DNA from: Bdellovibrionia bacterium
GTDB lineage: Bacteria > Bdellovibrionota > Bdellovibrionia > Bdellovibrionales > JAGQZY01
Assembly (NCBI GenBank): GCA_030427805.1
Contig: JAUICP010000003.1
Location: 319,758 to 383,757 of the forward strand
Reading direction: 5' to 3'
DNA: 64,000 nucleotides
Of the stretch, positions 51,669-60,251 are shown piece after piece. Below the pieces are notes generated by a model that saw only the letters and a list, made by a program, of their open reading frames with translations, was not told the origin of the DNA and did not search any database. Positions within the stretch are counted from its first letter, which is position 1; each line of letters begins with the position of its first letter. Both the position numbers and the translations under genes were made by a program.

Positions 51669-52396
51669 TGGGTCTTGAAAGTCTTGCTCAAAGCCTAAAA
51701 AATTCCACTCGTGTGGCCGTATTAACCGGTGCTGGCATTAGTGCCGAAAGCGGTGTTCCTACGTTTAGGGATCCCGGTGGAATTTGGGCCAAGTTTCGTC
51801 CCGAGGAGTTGGCGAGCATGGACGCCTTTTTATCCCACCCAGAACGGGTTTGGGAGTGGTATCACATGCGCCGCAAAACAGTGCACGAAGTAAAACCCAA
51901 CCCTGGCCATGAAGCCCTCGTTCAACTCGAAAAACTCATTCCTGAATTTCAACTCATCACTCAGAATGTCGACGACCTTCACAAGCGTGCCGGTCAAAAG
52001 AACATTCTAGAGCTTCACGGCAACCTGACCCGAAGCTACTGTGTTTCTTGCGGAGAACCGGCCTCCCCCGAATACCTCAATCAATTCGAAAAAGAGATTC
52101 CCATTTGCCCTGCCTGTGGCGACAAGCTCCGCCCGGATATTATTTGGTTTGGAGAAATGCTCAACCCCGATATTCTCAATTCTGCAATTGAGGCGGCCCG
52201 AAACTGCGAAGTATTCTTGGTGGCAGGAACCTCGGCTCTGGTTTACCCCGCGGCTGGACTCCCCCTAGAAGCTCTCAATAAGGGTGCTCAGGTCTTTGAG
52301 TTTAACCTGGAAGAAACGGCCATCAGCCATCTGGTTCACGGCCATTTCCCGGGCCCCTGTGGCGAAAGCCTCCCCCAGCTCCTATCTTTGCTTTAA
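51668..52396 (+). CDS. cobB: NAD-dependent protein deacylase, sirtuin
   Basis: A 242-residue sirtuin. Motifs: TGAGISAESGVPTFRD, the WYHMRRK segment (Tyr and Arg in the YxxR form that marks class III sirtuins able to take succinyl or malonyl groups), TQNVDDLHKRAG, the catalytic His in ELHGN, zinc cysteines CVSC and CPAC, and VAGTSALVYPAAGLP. It removes acyl groups from protein lysines in the cytoplasm. Co-translated with the upstream lipoprotein gene, though a functional link is not evident. Confidence 0.95.
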   Translation: MGLESLAQSLKNSTRVAVLTGAGISAESGVPTFRDPGGIWAKFRPEELASMDAFLSHPERVWEWYHMRRKTVHEVKPNPGHEALVQLEKLIPEFQLITQNVDDLHKRAGQKNILELHGNLTRSYCVSCGEPASPEYLNQFEKEIPICPACGDKLRPDIIWFGEMLNPDILNSAIEAARNCEVFLVAGTSALVYPAAGLPLEALNKGAQVFEFNLEETAISHLVHGHFPGPCGESLPQLLSLL

Positions 52397-52544
52397 AAGC
52401 CAGGTCTTGTCATAGCCCATGCTATTCTTGTGATTTCGGTGACTTACCCACCCCTGTATCATTTTATATATTTTTATTATTTTCTTGCATAACTGTATGT
52501 TCTTTTATATACTCTTATTCATTGATCACAAAGGATATATAAAA

Positions 52545-52988
52545 ATGGTATTTCAAACACACCACGAAACAATTGACGTAAACTCTAAAGCCCGCCAGTG
52601 GGTCCGCGCCGAAGAGGGCGGAATGATTGCTGGAGTCGCCAAAGGGCTCGCCGATTCATTTGGCCTAGAGCCTTGGCTGGTTCGAACTCTTTGGGTCGCC
52701 TCAGTTCTCTTACTCGGTACTGGTCTTCTCGTATACGTCGTTCTCGCTTTCACCCTTCCGCGTAGAGATCGATATGAAGAGGCCCTAGAAAAGAAGATGG
52801 TTCTCGGTGTTTGCGGACGAATCACTCGACGCACCGATGTTGAAATCGGCGTAGTCAGATCGCTGGCCGTGGCTCTCGCCTTTCTTTCACTCGGGGCCAC
52901 CGTCGTCGGTTATTTAGTACTGTACTTTTTGATGCCCGACAGTCAGTTTGTTCCCATCGAGACTAAGGCACGAAAAGCGAAGCATTAA
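52545..52988 (+). CDS. Protein with two PspC-like domains
   Basis: From the ATG at 52545 (AAAGGA upstream) the product is 147 residues. It holds two PspC-like units in tandem: EEGGMIAGVAKGLADSFGLE with a TM (about 28-72) and KKMVLGVCGRITRRTDVEIG with a TM (about 83-128). Each PspC unit has a short amphipathic helix and a membrane segment. PspC takes part in membrane stress response in phage-shock systems, but no psp partners lie near. Confidence 0.88.
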   Translation: MVFQTHHETIDVNSKARQWVRAEEGGMIAGVAKGLADSFGLEPWLVRTLWVASVLLLGTGLLVYVVLAFTLPRRDRYEEALEKKMVLGVCGRITRRTDVEIGVVRSLAVALAFLSLGATVVGYLVLYFLMPDSQFVPIETKARKAKH

Positions 52989-53094
52989 AAAAGGCTTAGA
53001 GATTTCTTTGTCTTCTTATCAGCTCCTAAAGTGACAGTCCCCGAAGTCTTTGCTATTATTAAGTCTCATTAACTCTTCGACTTCGGGGTGCTTT

Positions 53095-54015
53095 ATGATT
53101 TTCTCATCAAGCCGTTATCAATACTTAAGAGACGAAATTTGTGGAATTACAGGGCTCCCTGCCGGTGAGATCGAAGCTTCCACATTTCCCGATGGAGAAC
53201 GCTATCGGCGAATTCTTACTTCGGTCGTCGGCAAAAACGTGGTCCTTATCGGAGGCACCGTCGATGACAGTGAAACTCTCGAACTCTATGACCTGGCCTG
53301 CGCCCTTGTAAAATATGGCGCTTATACTATTAGCCTCCTCATCCCCTACTTTGGTTACTCTACAATGGAGCGCGAGATTCTTCAGGGTGAAGTCCTGCCG
53401 GCCAAGACGAGAGCACGACTTTTTTCTGTTATTCCCGCAGCCCCCGGTGGCAACAATGTTATTCTCTTAGACATTCATGCTCCGGGCCTCCCCCACTATT
53501 TTGAGGGAGATGTTCGAGTTCGCTCTTTAACCAGTCATGACCTCATGGTCGAAGCCACTGAACAAATCGCTCTCGACAATTTTGTCATTGCCTGCACAGA
53601 TTCGGGGCGAGCTAAGACTGTTGAAAAACTGGCTGAGAGCCTGAATACATCCGCAGTCTTTGTCTTTAAAAAGCGAATTGATGGGCAAAACACCGAGGTC
53701 AAAGCCGTCGCCGGCGAAGTTAAAAATAAAACCGTAGTTCTTTACGACGATATGATTCGCTCTGGAAGCTCTCTTATTGAAGCAGCAAAACAACTCAAGG
53801 ATTTTGGAGCGACAAAAATCATAGCCCTCGCGACCCACGGGCTTTTCCCCGGAAACGCCACAGAAAAAATTAGGGACTCTAAACTCTTTGATAAAGTCTA
53901 TGTCACAAACTCCCATTGCCGTGTGAATCAACTGACCGACGACGATGGGATCGAGGTCATTAGTGTCGCACCAATGCTCGCAAAGGCCCTACGAAACCAG
54001 CACACAAAAACTTAA
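53095..54015 (+). CDS. Ribose-phosphate pyrophosphokinase-like protein
   Basis: A 306-residue protein from the ATG at 53095. It follows the PRPP-synthetase fold: TFPDGERYRRI near 28, a DDSETLEL segment, the HAPGLPHYF region and the PRPP-binding loop LYDDMIRSGSSLIEAA near 220. The flexible catalytic loop, usually with R-Q-D/E-R-K, reads STMEREILQGEVLPAK, so it differs from the housekeeping enzyme. It could be a variant PRPP synthetase or a regulatory paralogue. It is monocistronic. Confidence 0.88.
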   Translation: MIFSSSRYQYLRDEICGITGLPAGEIEASTFPDGERYRRILTSVVGKNVVLIGGTVDDSETLELYDLACALVKYGAYTISLLIPYFGYSTMEREILQGEVLPAKTRARLFSVIPAAPGGNNVILLDIHAPGLPHYFEGDVRVRSLTSHDLMVEATEQIALDNFVIACTDSGRAKTVEKLAESLNTSAVFVFKKRIDGQNTEVKAVAGEVKNKTVVLYDDMIRSGSSLIEAAKQLKDFGATKIIALATHGLFPGNATEKIRDSKLFDKVYVTNSHCRVNQLTDDDGIEVISVAPMLAKALRNQHTKT

Positions 54016-54116
54016 TTAAAAAATACTTGCCCTAGCGAGTCGGTCTGTTAAAAACTACTTGAACTCTAAATGAAAATGAATTGATATCAGGCAATTCACA
54101 ATGAGGAGAAAGAGCT

Positions 54117-54500
54117 ATGAAAAATGAAAGTAGCCGTCGTGAGTTTTTAAAGAAGTCACTCCTAACTGCTGGTGCCACTGGCCTAGCTATGAGTAGCCTT
54201 TCAACAAAAGCTCAGGCTGAAGCTAAGAAAAAATACAATATGCTTGAAGAGTCTGACCCCCAGGCAAAAGCCCTCGGGTACTTTAAAGATGCGGCAAAGG
54301 TTGATACTAAAAAATTCCCCAAAAGAGCGACTCCTGAGGCAAAGAAAACCCAGTTTTGTAATACTTGTGCCCTTTACAAAAACGTTGAAGGGACTGGTAA
54401 AGACGAAGTGGGAACTTGCACTCTTTTTATGGCACCAAAACTTCGCCATGTAAAAGGTTTGGGCTGGTGTAACTCTTGGGTAGCAAGACCTGCCAAGTAA
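54117..54500 (+). CDS. High-potential iron-sulfur protein (HiPIP)
   Basis: A 127-residue protein with a twin-arginine signal (SRREFLKKSLLTAGATGLAM) for export of the folded, cofactor-loaded protein. Four cysteines in the pattern C-x2-C-x16-C-x15-C at the end (FCNTCALYKN, GTCTLFM, GWCNSW) bind a [4Fe-4S] cluster. It acts as a periplasmic electron carrier, probably to a terminal oxidase or reductase. AGGAGAAAG before the ATG is a good ribosome site and a terminator follows. Confidence 0.96.
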   Translation: MKNESSRREFLKKSLLTAGATGLAMSSLSTKAQAEAKKKYNMLEESDPQAKALGYFKDAAKVDTKKFPKRATPEAKKTQFCNTCALYKNVEGTGKDEVGTCTLFMAPKLRHVKGLGWCNSWVARPAK

Positions 54501-54525
54501 GGTTCTTACAGATATCTGTTTTTTT

Positions 54526-54557
54526 AAAAAAAGGTCGGACTCACCGACCTTTTTTTT
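54526..54557. terminator. Bidirectional terminator after the HiPIP gene
   Basis: GGTCGG-ACTCA-CCGACC with A and T tracts on both sides serves the HiPIP gene and the convergent lipoprotein gene ending at 54617. Confidence 0.9.
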
Positions 54558-54616
54558 GGGGATTCAAGAAAGATCTTCAACTCCATGTTGAACTCTTTAA
54601 TTCAAGTTTCCTTATC

Positions 54617-55732
54617 CTATCGTCCGACAAAACCTAGAATTTTTTCAGCAGAATAATGGGGATAGCCTTCACAATCGAAGTCTGTGGTCGAGAAGTACTT
54701 CTTTTGTTCCGAGCTTTTACAACGATAAAGAGCTCGATCAAAATCTCTGGTTTTAATTCTTGAAAGGTATTTAAATGCGCCAATCTGGTGGGCCGAGTTA
54801 ATCTCACATTGGGGATCCGTAGATTCAAAACGGTTAAACTGAAGGTTGTCATAACAACTATACAAGGTCAGCATATTACCAAGGTTAAAAATAGAAATGG
54901 AGTAGGAGTCCACTTTCTCCCAGCCCTCAGCCTCACCGTCGACACTCAAGTAGTAACTGGATCCTTGAATGGACTTATAGCGATTCAACTCATGGTCTCG
55001 ATAATCATGTTGCTCTAAGTTGCCTTTTTGATTTTCGCTGACATAACCCAAGACACCTTCAATCTCAAAGCCGAGAGCTTCATCACATTCTGACGAATAC
55101 AGTGTTGTTAAGTAGGATTGGTTTTTCTTATTATAGCAACGAATCAGTCGAGCTCTTGCTCCATTAGTATATTGGCTCGCGATGAATCCAAGGGCTCCTT
55201 TGTTCTTGACAAAACTTCGCTCTGGATTCGGCTCACAAAGTTCGTCCGTCGAAAGGTAATGGGAGTTTGCCTCGGTGTCGAGGCAGAGGTAAAGCCTGCG
55301 CGAGTCTTCTAATTGTCTGTAAAATAAATTAAAGGCGATTCCCTCAAAGAGAACCTCATCGGCGATTTTCTGATCACGAGCGAGATACTGTGAATTCCCA
55401 AAAACAAAGCGACCCGTTTGAAAATAGAAATAGCGAAAGACCGGCTTTAAACTTTCTTCTGAATAATCTTGAATATTCTGATTCATGGGAGGGTTAATTA
55501 TATATTCGGCCAAGCGCGCCCTGGTAAGATCGAGTTCACCCTCGTTAGCAAGGTTCTGAAACTGATCAAACTGACTATTCAGTTGTTCTTCTGAAGGTTG
55601 TTCAGAGTTAAACTCAATGAGCAAACCTTCGTGGGAAGGTCCCCCACAATTTTGAAACATTAAGAGAGTGAAACTAGCCGCAATAGCTAGAATGACAAAA
55701 GCTTGCCTCTTACTGTCTTTTAAAAATACCAT
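54617..55732 (-). CDS. Lipoprotein with four CxC-type repeat modules
   Basis: A 371-residue lipoprotein (lipobox-like MFQNC, Cys29). After a helical region (40-125) come four modules of about 55 residues, each with the pattern L-Y-x-C-Y/L ... Y-x-S-T ... C-D/E ... L-G-F/Y-V/I (LYLCLDTEAN, LIRCYNKKNQ, LYSCYDNLQF, LYRCKSSEQK). The pattern is like DUF5648-type surface repeats. The first and last cysteines of each unit may form a disulfide. Surface binding is a guess. Confidence 0.83.
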   Translation of the reverse strand: MVFLKDSKRQAFVILAIAASFTLLMFQNCGGPSHEGLLIEFNSEQPSEEQLNSQFDQFQNLANEGELDLTRARLAEYIINPPMNQNIQDYSEESLKPVFRYFYFQTGRFVFGNSQYLARDQKIADEVLFEGIAFNLFYRQLEDSRRLYLCLDTEANSHYLSTDELCEPNPERSFVKNKGALGFIASQYTNGARARLIRCYNKKNQSYLTTLYSSECDEALGFEIEGVLGYVSENQKGNLEQHDYRDHELNRYKSIQGSSYYLSVDGEAEGWEKVDSYSISIFNLGNMLTLYSCYDNLQFNRFESTDPQCEINSAHQIGAFKYLSRIKTRDFDRALYRCKSSEQKKYFSTTDFDCEGYPHYSAEKILGFVGR

Positions 55733-56097
55733 CGACCAACCCTAGTACAATCTACTATTCTCACAACCCCATGCCTTTATTGATAGTCTATTTACGCAAC
55801 TGTTTCAGATCAAAACAAAGACTTCCTTATACCCTCTAGAAGCGGCACTTTGCTTGCGAGGTATTCCTACATTTGTTTTTTGTTATGTTTTCAAAAACTT
55901 GCCTTTAAAAACCACGGGAAAACCCCATTAAACTTGTTATTTTATACTCTTACTTCATGTCGTCAGAACTCTGATAAAAAATTGCGCTCCTTTGACAGAG
56001 AACTACCCTTCTGCTTATTCTCTCAAAGCTTTCGCCGAGGGGGGCTAAAGCATTTCAACTTTGTTGGGGAACAAAGTTCACAATTAGGAGGGGAACT
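55733..56097. other. Intergenic region upstream of the Gly/Pro-rich gene
   Basis: This 365-base gap between divergent genes has a -35-like TTGACA at 55993-55998 with a poor -10, AT-rich stretches and a perfect hairpin at 56057-56078. A reading frame at 55850-56155 on the plus strand lacks a ribosome site and overlaps the next gene, so it is not called. Confidence 0.4.
56057..56078 (+). promoter_or_regulatory. Perfect leader hairpin before the Gly/Pro-rich gene
   Basis: AACTTTGTT, GGGG loop, AACAAAGTT: a 9-bp stem that ends nine bases before the AGGAGGGG ribosome site. It could stabilise the mRNA or regulate its translation. Confidence 0.55.
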
Positions 56098-56967
56098 ATG
56101 CTTTTCAGAAGAAAAGCAAAAGGCTTGCTATTATCTACAGCATTGCTTTTGCTAGCCAATTTTTCATATGCACAAGAAGTTAATAAACACTTAGAAGACG
56201 AAGCCGGTTTTTACGATATCTCTTCGGTAGAGATTGTTGAAATCCAGGGCTTTGCCGATCCTTTGGGACCGATTGCACCTGGGGCCGACGATGATGATGG
56301 TCCCGTCAAACCTTTTCCACCGGTGCCCACACCTCCTGGTGGTGACGATGACGACGACACGACAAGTCCTTTTCCTCCTGGCGGTGGAACCTTTCCTCCT
56401 GGCGGCGGTACTTTTCCTCGTCCCAATCCTTTTCCGGGTGGCGGAACCTTTCCTGGAGGTGGCTCTATTTTTAGACCGACCTATGGAAATCAATGGCTAA
56501 TGATTGGACAATTGGTTTATCAATTAGTTAGAGAAAATGAACCCGTCGCCAACTCCGATACCGAACGCTTCTCAGTCATGCCGATTGAGGCGAACCAGTG
56601 GGAAAAAATGGAAGGCTGGACCGGCCCCCATGTCCGCACTTTTAATTTGCGAGCTAAGAATGGTTTCGGAATGAACGTCGTGAATTTTCAGTACCAAGTC
56701 ATTCTCTATGCCAATGGCTCTCTCGAAGACAAAGGCTCTTATGTCGCTAATCTACAAATCGTTCCACAGTTTGTAGATATCAGTTGGGGCTTTAAATTTG
56801 ACAGTGATGTTGAAGTAGGTGACGTCATGAACATGGGCACTGTTGAAGACCCCATCGTCGGTGTGCACATGCAGATCCAGTGGAAAATTCATTCTATGTT
56901 AAAACACAGTCAAGGGATTGACTCGTTTTTTGTTCGGGGAGATTCTGAAATTCAAAAGATACCTTAG
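56098..56967 (+). CDS. Secreted Gly/Pro-rich repeat protein
   Basis: A 289-residue protein with a signal peptide (about 1-25, ending SYAQE). Residues 53-125 are low-complexity: poly-Asp stretches (DDDDG, DDDDDT) and repeats built on PFPPGGGTF and PGGGTF. The C-terminal 165 residues form an apparently folded domain (VRTFNLRAKNGFGMNVVNFQ and following). Asp clusters could bind Ca2+. A strong AGGAGGGG ribosome site and a leader hairpin point to high expression. Function unknown; surface or secreted location inferred. Confidence 0.87.
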   Translation: MLFRRKAKGLLLSTALLLLANFSYAQEVNKHLEDEAGFYDISSVEIVEIQGFADPLGPIAPGADDDDGPVKPFPPVPTPPGGDDDDDTTSPFPPGGGTFPPGGGTFPRPNPFPGGGTFPGGGSIFRPTYGNQWLMIGQLVYQLVRENEPVANSDTERFSVMPIEANQWEKMEGWTGPHVRTFNLRAKNGFGMNVVNFQYQVILYANGSLEDKGSYVANLQIVPQFVDISWGFKFDSDVEVGDVMNMGTVEDPIVGVHMQIQWKIHSMLKHSQGIDSFFVRGDSEIQKIP

Positions 56968-57032
56968 GAATTCACTATTGTGTTTTAACCACTGGATGGT
57001 ATCAAGGCTCACGGACGAGCCACTTCTTTTTA

Positions 57033-57908
57033 CTAGAACAGATAACCCAGTCCGAGAGTCAAAGCTAAGCCTTGATTGAAAACCCACTCTTGATCAGATT
57101 CAGTGAGAGAAATGACACCGTGGTAAAGCTGTCCTTCGACATTGGCGGACCAGTTTTTATTGATACGGACATTCGCACCCATTCCAACACCCATAAGGAC
57201 ATCGAAAGAGCTGATTTCTTCACTAAGAATTTCGTCTTGATCCGTAGAGGTTGAAAAGAAACTACTTCCACTGAGACGGTTGTCAGTAACAACCTCTTTG
57301 CTCATGGCAAAGGCAGGGATAATTCCGATTTTTGCAAAAAAGCTCGTCTTACTATAATCCGTTAAATAGTACTTAGCGAATATTGGGAGTCCAATGTATT
57401 CTACGTTGATCTCTCCACCGCTCGAGTTCCCGCCAGGAACGAGGGCACCAATATCACCAGTGGCGGCACCCGCCATATAAAAACTTAAACCCGTTTCGAT
57501 GGTGAACTGTCGCATCCCTAAATTAAGTTCTGTCAGAACTCCACCTAAAGCACCAGTTCGACCTTTAAAATAATTCACTTCATCTTGGGAGTCATCGAGA
57601 ACGAAGTTAGCATCACCACCACCTAAGCTGAAAACACTGAAGCCGGCTTGGGGCTGAACTCGCAAGAAAAAGTGATCGTCTTTTTTTACTTTTTGGAGAC
57701 TGACTCTCTCTGTTGCATAAAAGTCAGGCGCTTGGGATCGAGATCTCTTGCGTGCCGAACGGCTACGACTCTTCGATCGCGACTTCTTGGACTTTTTGAG
57801 CGTCTTTGACTTTTGCGATTTAGATTTAGGAGGAGCTACCCACCATTGAGCATAGGACTCAGAGATAAGGCTAAAACTGACGATAAAAATTAGGGCTATC
57901 ACTCGCAT
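57033..57908 (-). CDS. Outer-membrane beta-barrel protein with Ser/Arg/Lys-rich linker
   Basis: A 291-residue protein with a signal peptide (1-20, ending SYAQ). After it, residues about 26-60 are Ser, Lys and Arg rich (KSKKSRSKSRSRSARKRSRS). The rest (80-291) is a beta-barrel type domain of alternating aromatic strands ending in LGLGYLF, with an aromatic C-terminal residue as BAM substrates have. It resembles an OmpA-type or porin-type eight-strand barrel. The basic linker is unusual and could bind LPS or a periplasmic acidic polymer. Confidence 0.86.
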   Translation of the reverse strand: MRVIALIFIVSFSLISESYAQWWVAPPKSKSQKSKTLKKSKKSRSKSRSRSARKRSRSQAPDFYATERVSLQKVKKDDHFFLRVQPQAGFSVFSLGGGDANFVLDDSQDEVNYFKGRTGALGGVLTELNLGMRQFTIETGLSFYMAGAATGDIGALVPGGNSSGGEINVEYIGLPIFAKYYLTDYSKTSFFAKIGIIPAFAMSKEVVTDNRLSGSSFFSTSTDQDEILSEEISSFDVLMGVGMGANVRINKNWSANVEGQLYHGVISLTESDQEWVFNQGLALTLGLGYLF

Positions 57909-57990
57909 GTTATCACTCCTCTAAAGAAGAAAATTCTATAGATAGTGAATTGCAAGGCTGATGCCGCCTAGAGCATCCCCGTAGGAGCCG

Positions 57991-58019
57991 ATGAAGTGTC
58001 AACTCTGTTGACACTTCAT
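57991..58019. repeat. Perfect 13-bp inverted repeat after the esterase gene
   Basis: ATGAAGTGTCAAC, TCT, GTTGACACTTCAT. It starts 13 bases after the esterase stop on the minus strand and has no T tract, so it is not a normal terminator. Confidence 0.6.
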
Positions 58020-58032
58020 GCGCAAAGACGCC

Positions 58033-58986
58033 CTAGAAAAAGGAGTTTTGTCTCTTGTGAGGACTCACAAACATCCAAATGAGGCGGCTGGCGTTGGGAC
58101 CTTCAGGATCAGAATATTGCTCTCCCGCCTTACCTCCGGACCAAGCATGATCCATGCGATCGACAATGAGAGAACTCAAAAATGGATACTGCCCTCGATT
58201 GTAGCTTATGAGAGTCGCTTGCTTAGGAGCGTCCTTGATGTCGCGAGTCGCGAAGACTTCATCGCTTACACTGCCATTGATTTGACGGTCATCGAAGAAA
58301 TCGTTGTAAATTGCAAATTGTTGAATCAAAACTTGGGAGTGCCCCATGGCAACGATTGTGTCATTCAACCCATGCACGGCAAAGACTGGGATTGTTCTCC
58401 CTTTTTCACCGACGCAATTGATCGCCTTTTCAGCCAGAGTTTGTGGATTCAAACGCTGTGGATTGCGCATCACCGATTGCGCTTCACCGACAGAGGTTGC
58501 CGCAGCAAAAGCCAAACCAGAATGTACGGCACCAGCGGCAAAAAAGTCACTATAACAGCCCATTAGATTCGCAGCCATTCCTCCGCCCGCGGACAATCCC
58601 GCCACATAGACTCTTTGTAAATCGAGAGGCACCTGTTCGGCGGCCAAACCAATGAGATCGAGTATCACTTGCATTTCGTTATTTGCAGTACGCTGGTGGT
58701 TAGCTGGCTCAAACCAATTCCAACATTTTAGAGGGTTATTCACTCGACTCTGATCAGGATAGATAACTACAAAACCATTTTGCTCAGCCACCTGATTCAT
58801 TTGTGTTGAAACCGCAAATGTTTCTCCCGTTTGTAAACAACCGTGGAGCATGACCATTACCGGTGCGGGCTGTTGAATATTTTGTGGGATGTAGAGCCTT
58901 TGGTCTTCCATTTCCAACCATGGAAACTGCGCTAAAGCGGTATGACTCATAACAAATACGACGAGACTGAAAATTACGGATTTCAT
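58033..58986 (-). CDS. Secreted PHB-depolymerase-type esterase
   Basis: A 317-residue protein from the ATG at 58986 (GGAAGGGG upstream), with a signal peptide (1-19). The alpha/beta hydrolase of the PHB depolymerase family shows MLHGCLQTGETFA, CWNWFEP, the nucleophile in GLSAGGGMAANLM, the catalytic Asp in GLNDTIV and the His in MDHAWSGG. It should hydrolyse polyhydroxyalkanoates or other esters outside the cytoplasm. No neighbours share the pathway. Confidence 0.92.
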   Translation of the reverse strand: MKSVIFSLVVFVMSHTALAQFPWLEMEDQRLYIPQNIQQPAPVMVMLHGCLQTGETFAVSTQMNQVAEQNGFVVIYPDQSRVNNPLKCWNWFEPANHQRTANNEMQVILDLIGLAAEQVPLDLQRVYVAGLSAGGGMAANLMGCYSDFFAAGAVHSGLAFAAATSVGEAQSVMRNPQRLNPQTLAEKAINCVGEKGRTIPVFAVHGLNDTIVAMGHSQVLIQQFAIYNDFFDDRQINGSVSDEVFATRDIKDAPKQATLISYNRGQYPFLSSLIVDRMDHAWSGGKAGEQYSDPEGPNASRLIWMFVSPHKRQNSFF

Positions 58987-59171
58987 AGTGATTCCCCTTC
59001 CTAGACCTTTGAACATAGTCCAAGGAAATCATTCCGTAAACGCACAAAAAACGCGGCCGACGGGCGTTAAGTGCTTGAAATTATTAAAACTGCTTATTTC
59101 TTTAGCGCAATATTTTGTTAGGGTACTGTTGGCAAGAGGAAATGCCAGATCCACTGAAGCAAATTGGCGCT

Positions 59172-60068
59172 TTAGAGTTCAAAGAGCTTTTCTTTAACCA
59201 CGGATCCACGCTTCGTGAACTCAGTCTCCCCCAAACGCCAAATCTTTATGTAGTTGTAAAAAGGAGCGTGGGAATAGAGATGGTGAACCAAGTGGTAGTT
59301 TTGATAAAGAAAAATCGGCGTGAGAATTTTTGGAGTACGAACATTGGTCGCCGTGTATTGATTCGTCTGCAACTCGGGGTCGTGGGGATGATGGGGCAAG
59401 TAGTTAAAAAACAGAGCCAAAAAGAAGACGCTCAAAAAGGCAGGAACTAACCAAAAATACAGTACAAACCAGTCATAACCAATATTCCAGAGGTACACAG
59501 CAAGTCCTACATTGAGAAACAAGTGAACTACATTGTCGATACGATACTTCCAAGGGAGCTTACGTCGTCGACTCCAATAAACCCCGTAGTAATAAAGACT
59601 CTGCGTGAGCCAGCGCAAAGGCAAAAACGACTTAGCACTATACATGTCCGGGTCTTTTTCGGGATGATTCGTGTAACGATGATGTTCTAAATGGATGAAG
59701 CGAAAGGCCTCAAAAGGTGAAAATAAAAAACTACCTGAAATCCATCCCACCGTTTTATTAATGGCCTTATTACTTGAAATACAGTTATGCACGGCTTCGT
59801 GCAGACACGTGTAAATTAAATAGCAGGCGACTGTACTCGATAAAACTCCGACAAATAAAGGGATGAGTCCTTGGGAGTAAAGGTAAGCTGACCCACCGGT
59901 TAAAATAAATCCACTGACAAATAAGACCATGGCAGGAAGACTGATTTTTGGGGAATTACAAAGCTCTACTATTTGTTTTTGCACCAACCGGTCTACCGGG
60001 CCAAATCGTTTTTTAGAAGATTGAGGAGCTGTTGTAGAAGTCATAAACTGATTCGTTTCCATGGTCAC
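59172..60068 (-). CDS. Membrane fatty acid desaturase/carotenoid-type hydroxylase
   Basis: A 298-residue di-iron membrane protein with three His boxes: HEAVH near 89, HLEHHRYTNH near 125 and YHLVHHLY near 258. Four TM segments surround them. The family includes acyl-lipid desaturases and beta-carotene ketolases or hydroxylases; the substrate is not clear from sequence. AGGTGACC before the start is the ribosome site. Monocistronic. Confidence 0.92.
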   Translation of the reverse strand: MTMETNQFMTSTTAPQSSKKRFGPVDRLVQKQIVELCNSPKISLPAMVLFVSGFILTGGSAYLYSQGLIPLFVGVLSSTVACYLIYTCLHEAVHNCISSNKAINKTVGWISGSFLFSPFEAFRFIHLEHHRYTNHPEKDPDMYSAKSFLPLRWLTQSLYYYGVYWSRRRKLPWKYRIDNVVHLFLNVGLAVYLWNIGYDWFVLYFWLVPAFLSVFFLALFFNYLPHHPHDPELQTNQYTATNVRTPKILTPIFLYQNYHLVHHLYSHAPFYNYIKIWRLGETEFTKRGSVVKEKLFEL

Positions 60069-60251
60069 CTATTCGACAATAGTTTCAAATTTTAGCGACT
60101 CAACTCGACGTTAATTGACGTTCAAGTCCCTAATTGTCCGCAAAAGAAACAAGGATCTCCCTTGTTCTAAAAAGGACTCGATGAGAGCCCTCGGACACGT
60201 TTTATAGAAAAACTATTTACAAATGAAATGCCAAAAGGAAGCTTCGCACCC

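Noticed and set aside
55850-56155. 101-residue frame on the plus strand
   Set aside because: No ribosome site, crosses the leader hairpin and the start of the Gly/Pro-rich gene.
58018-58566. 182-residue frame on the plus strand
   Set aside because: Lies wholly opposite the esterase gene, which has clear catalytic motifs; the frame is a shadow.
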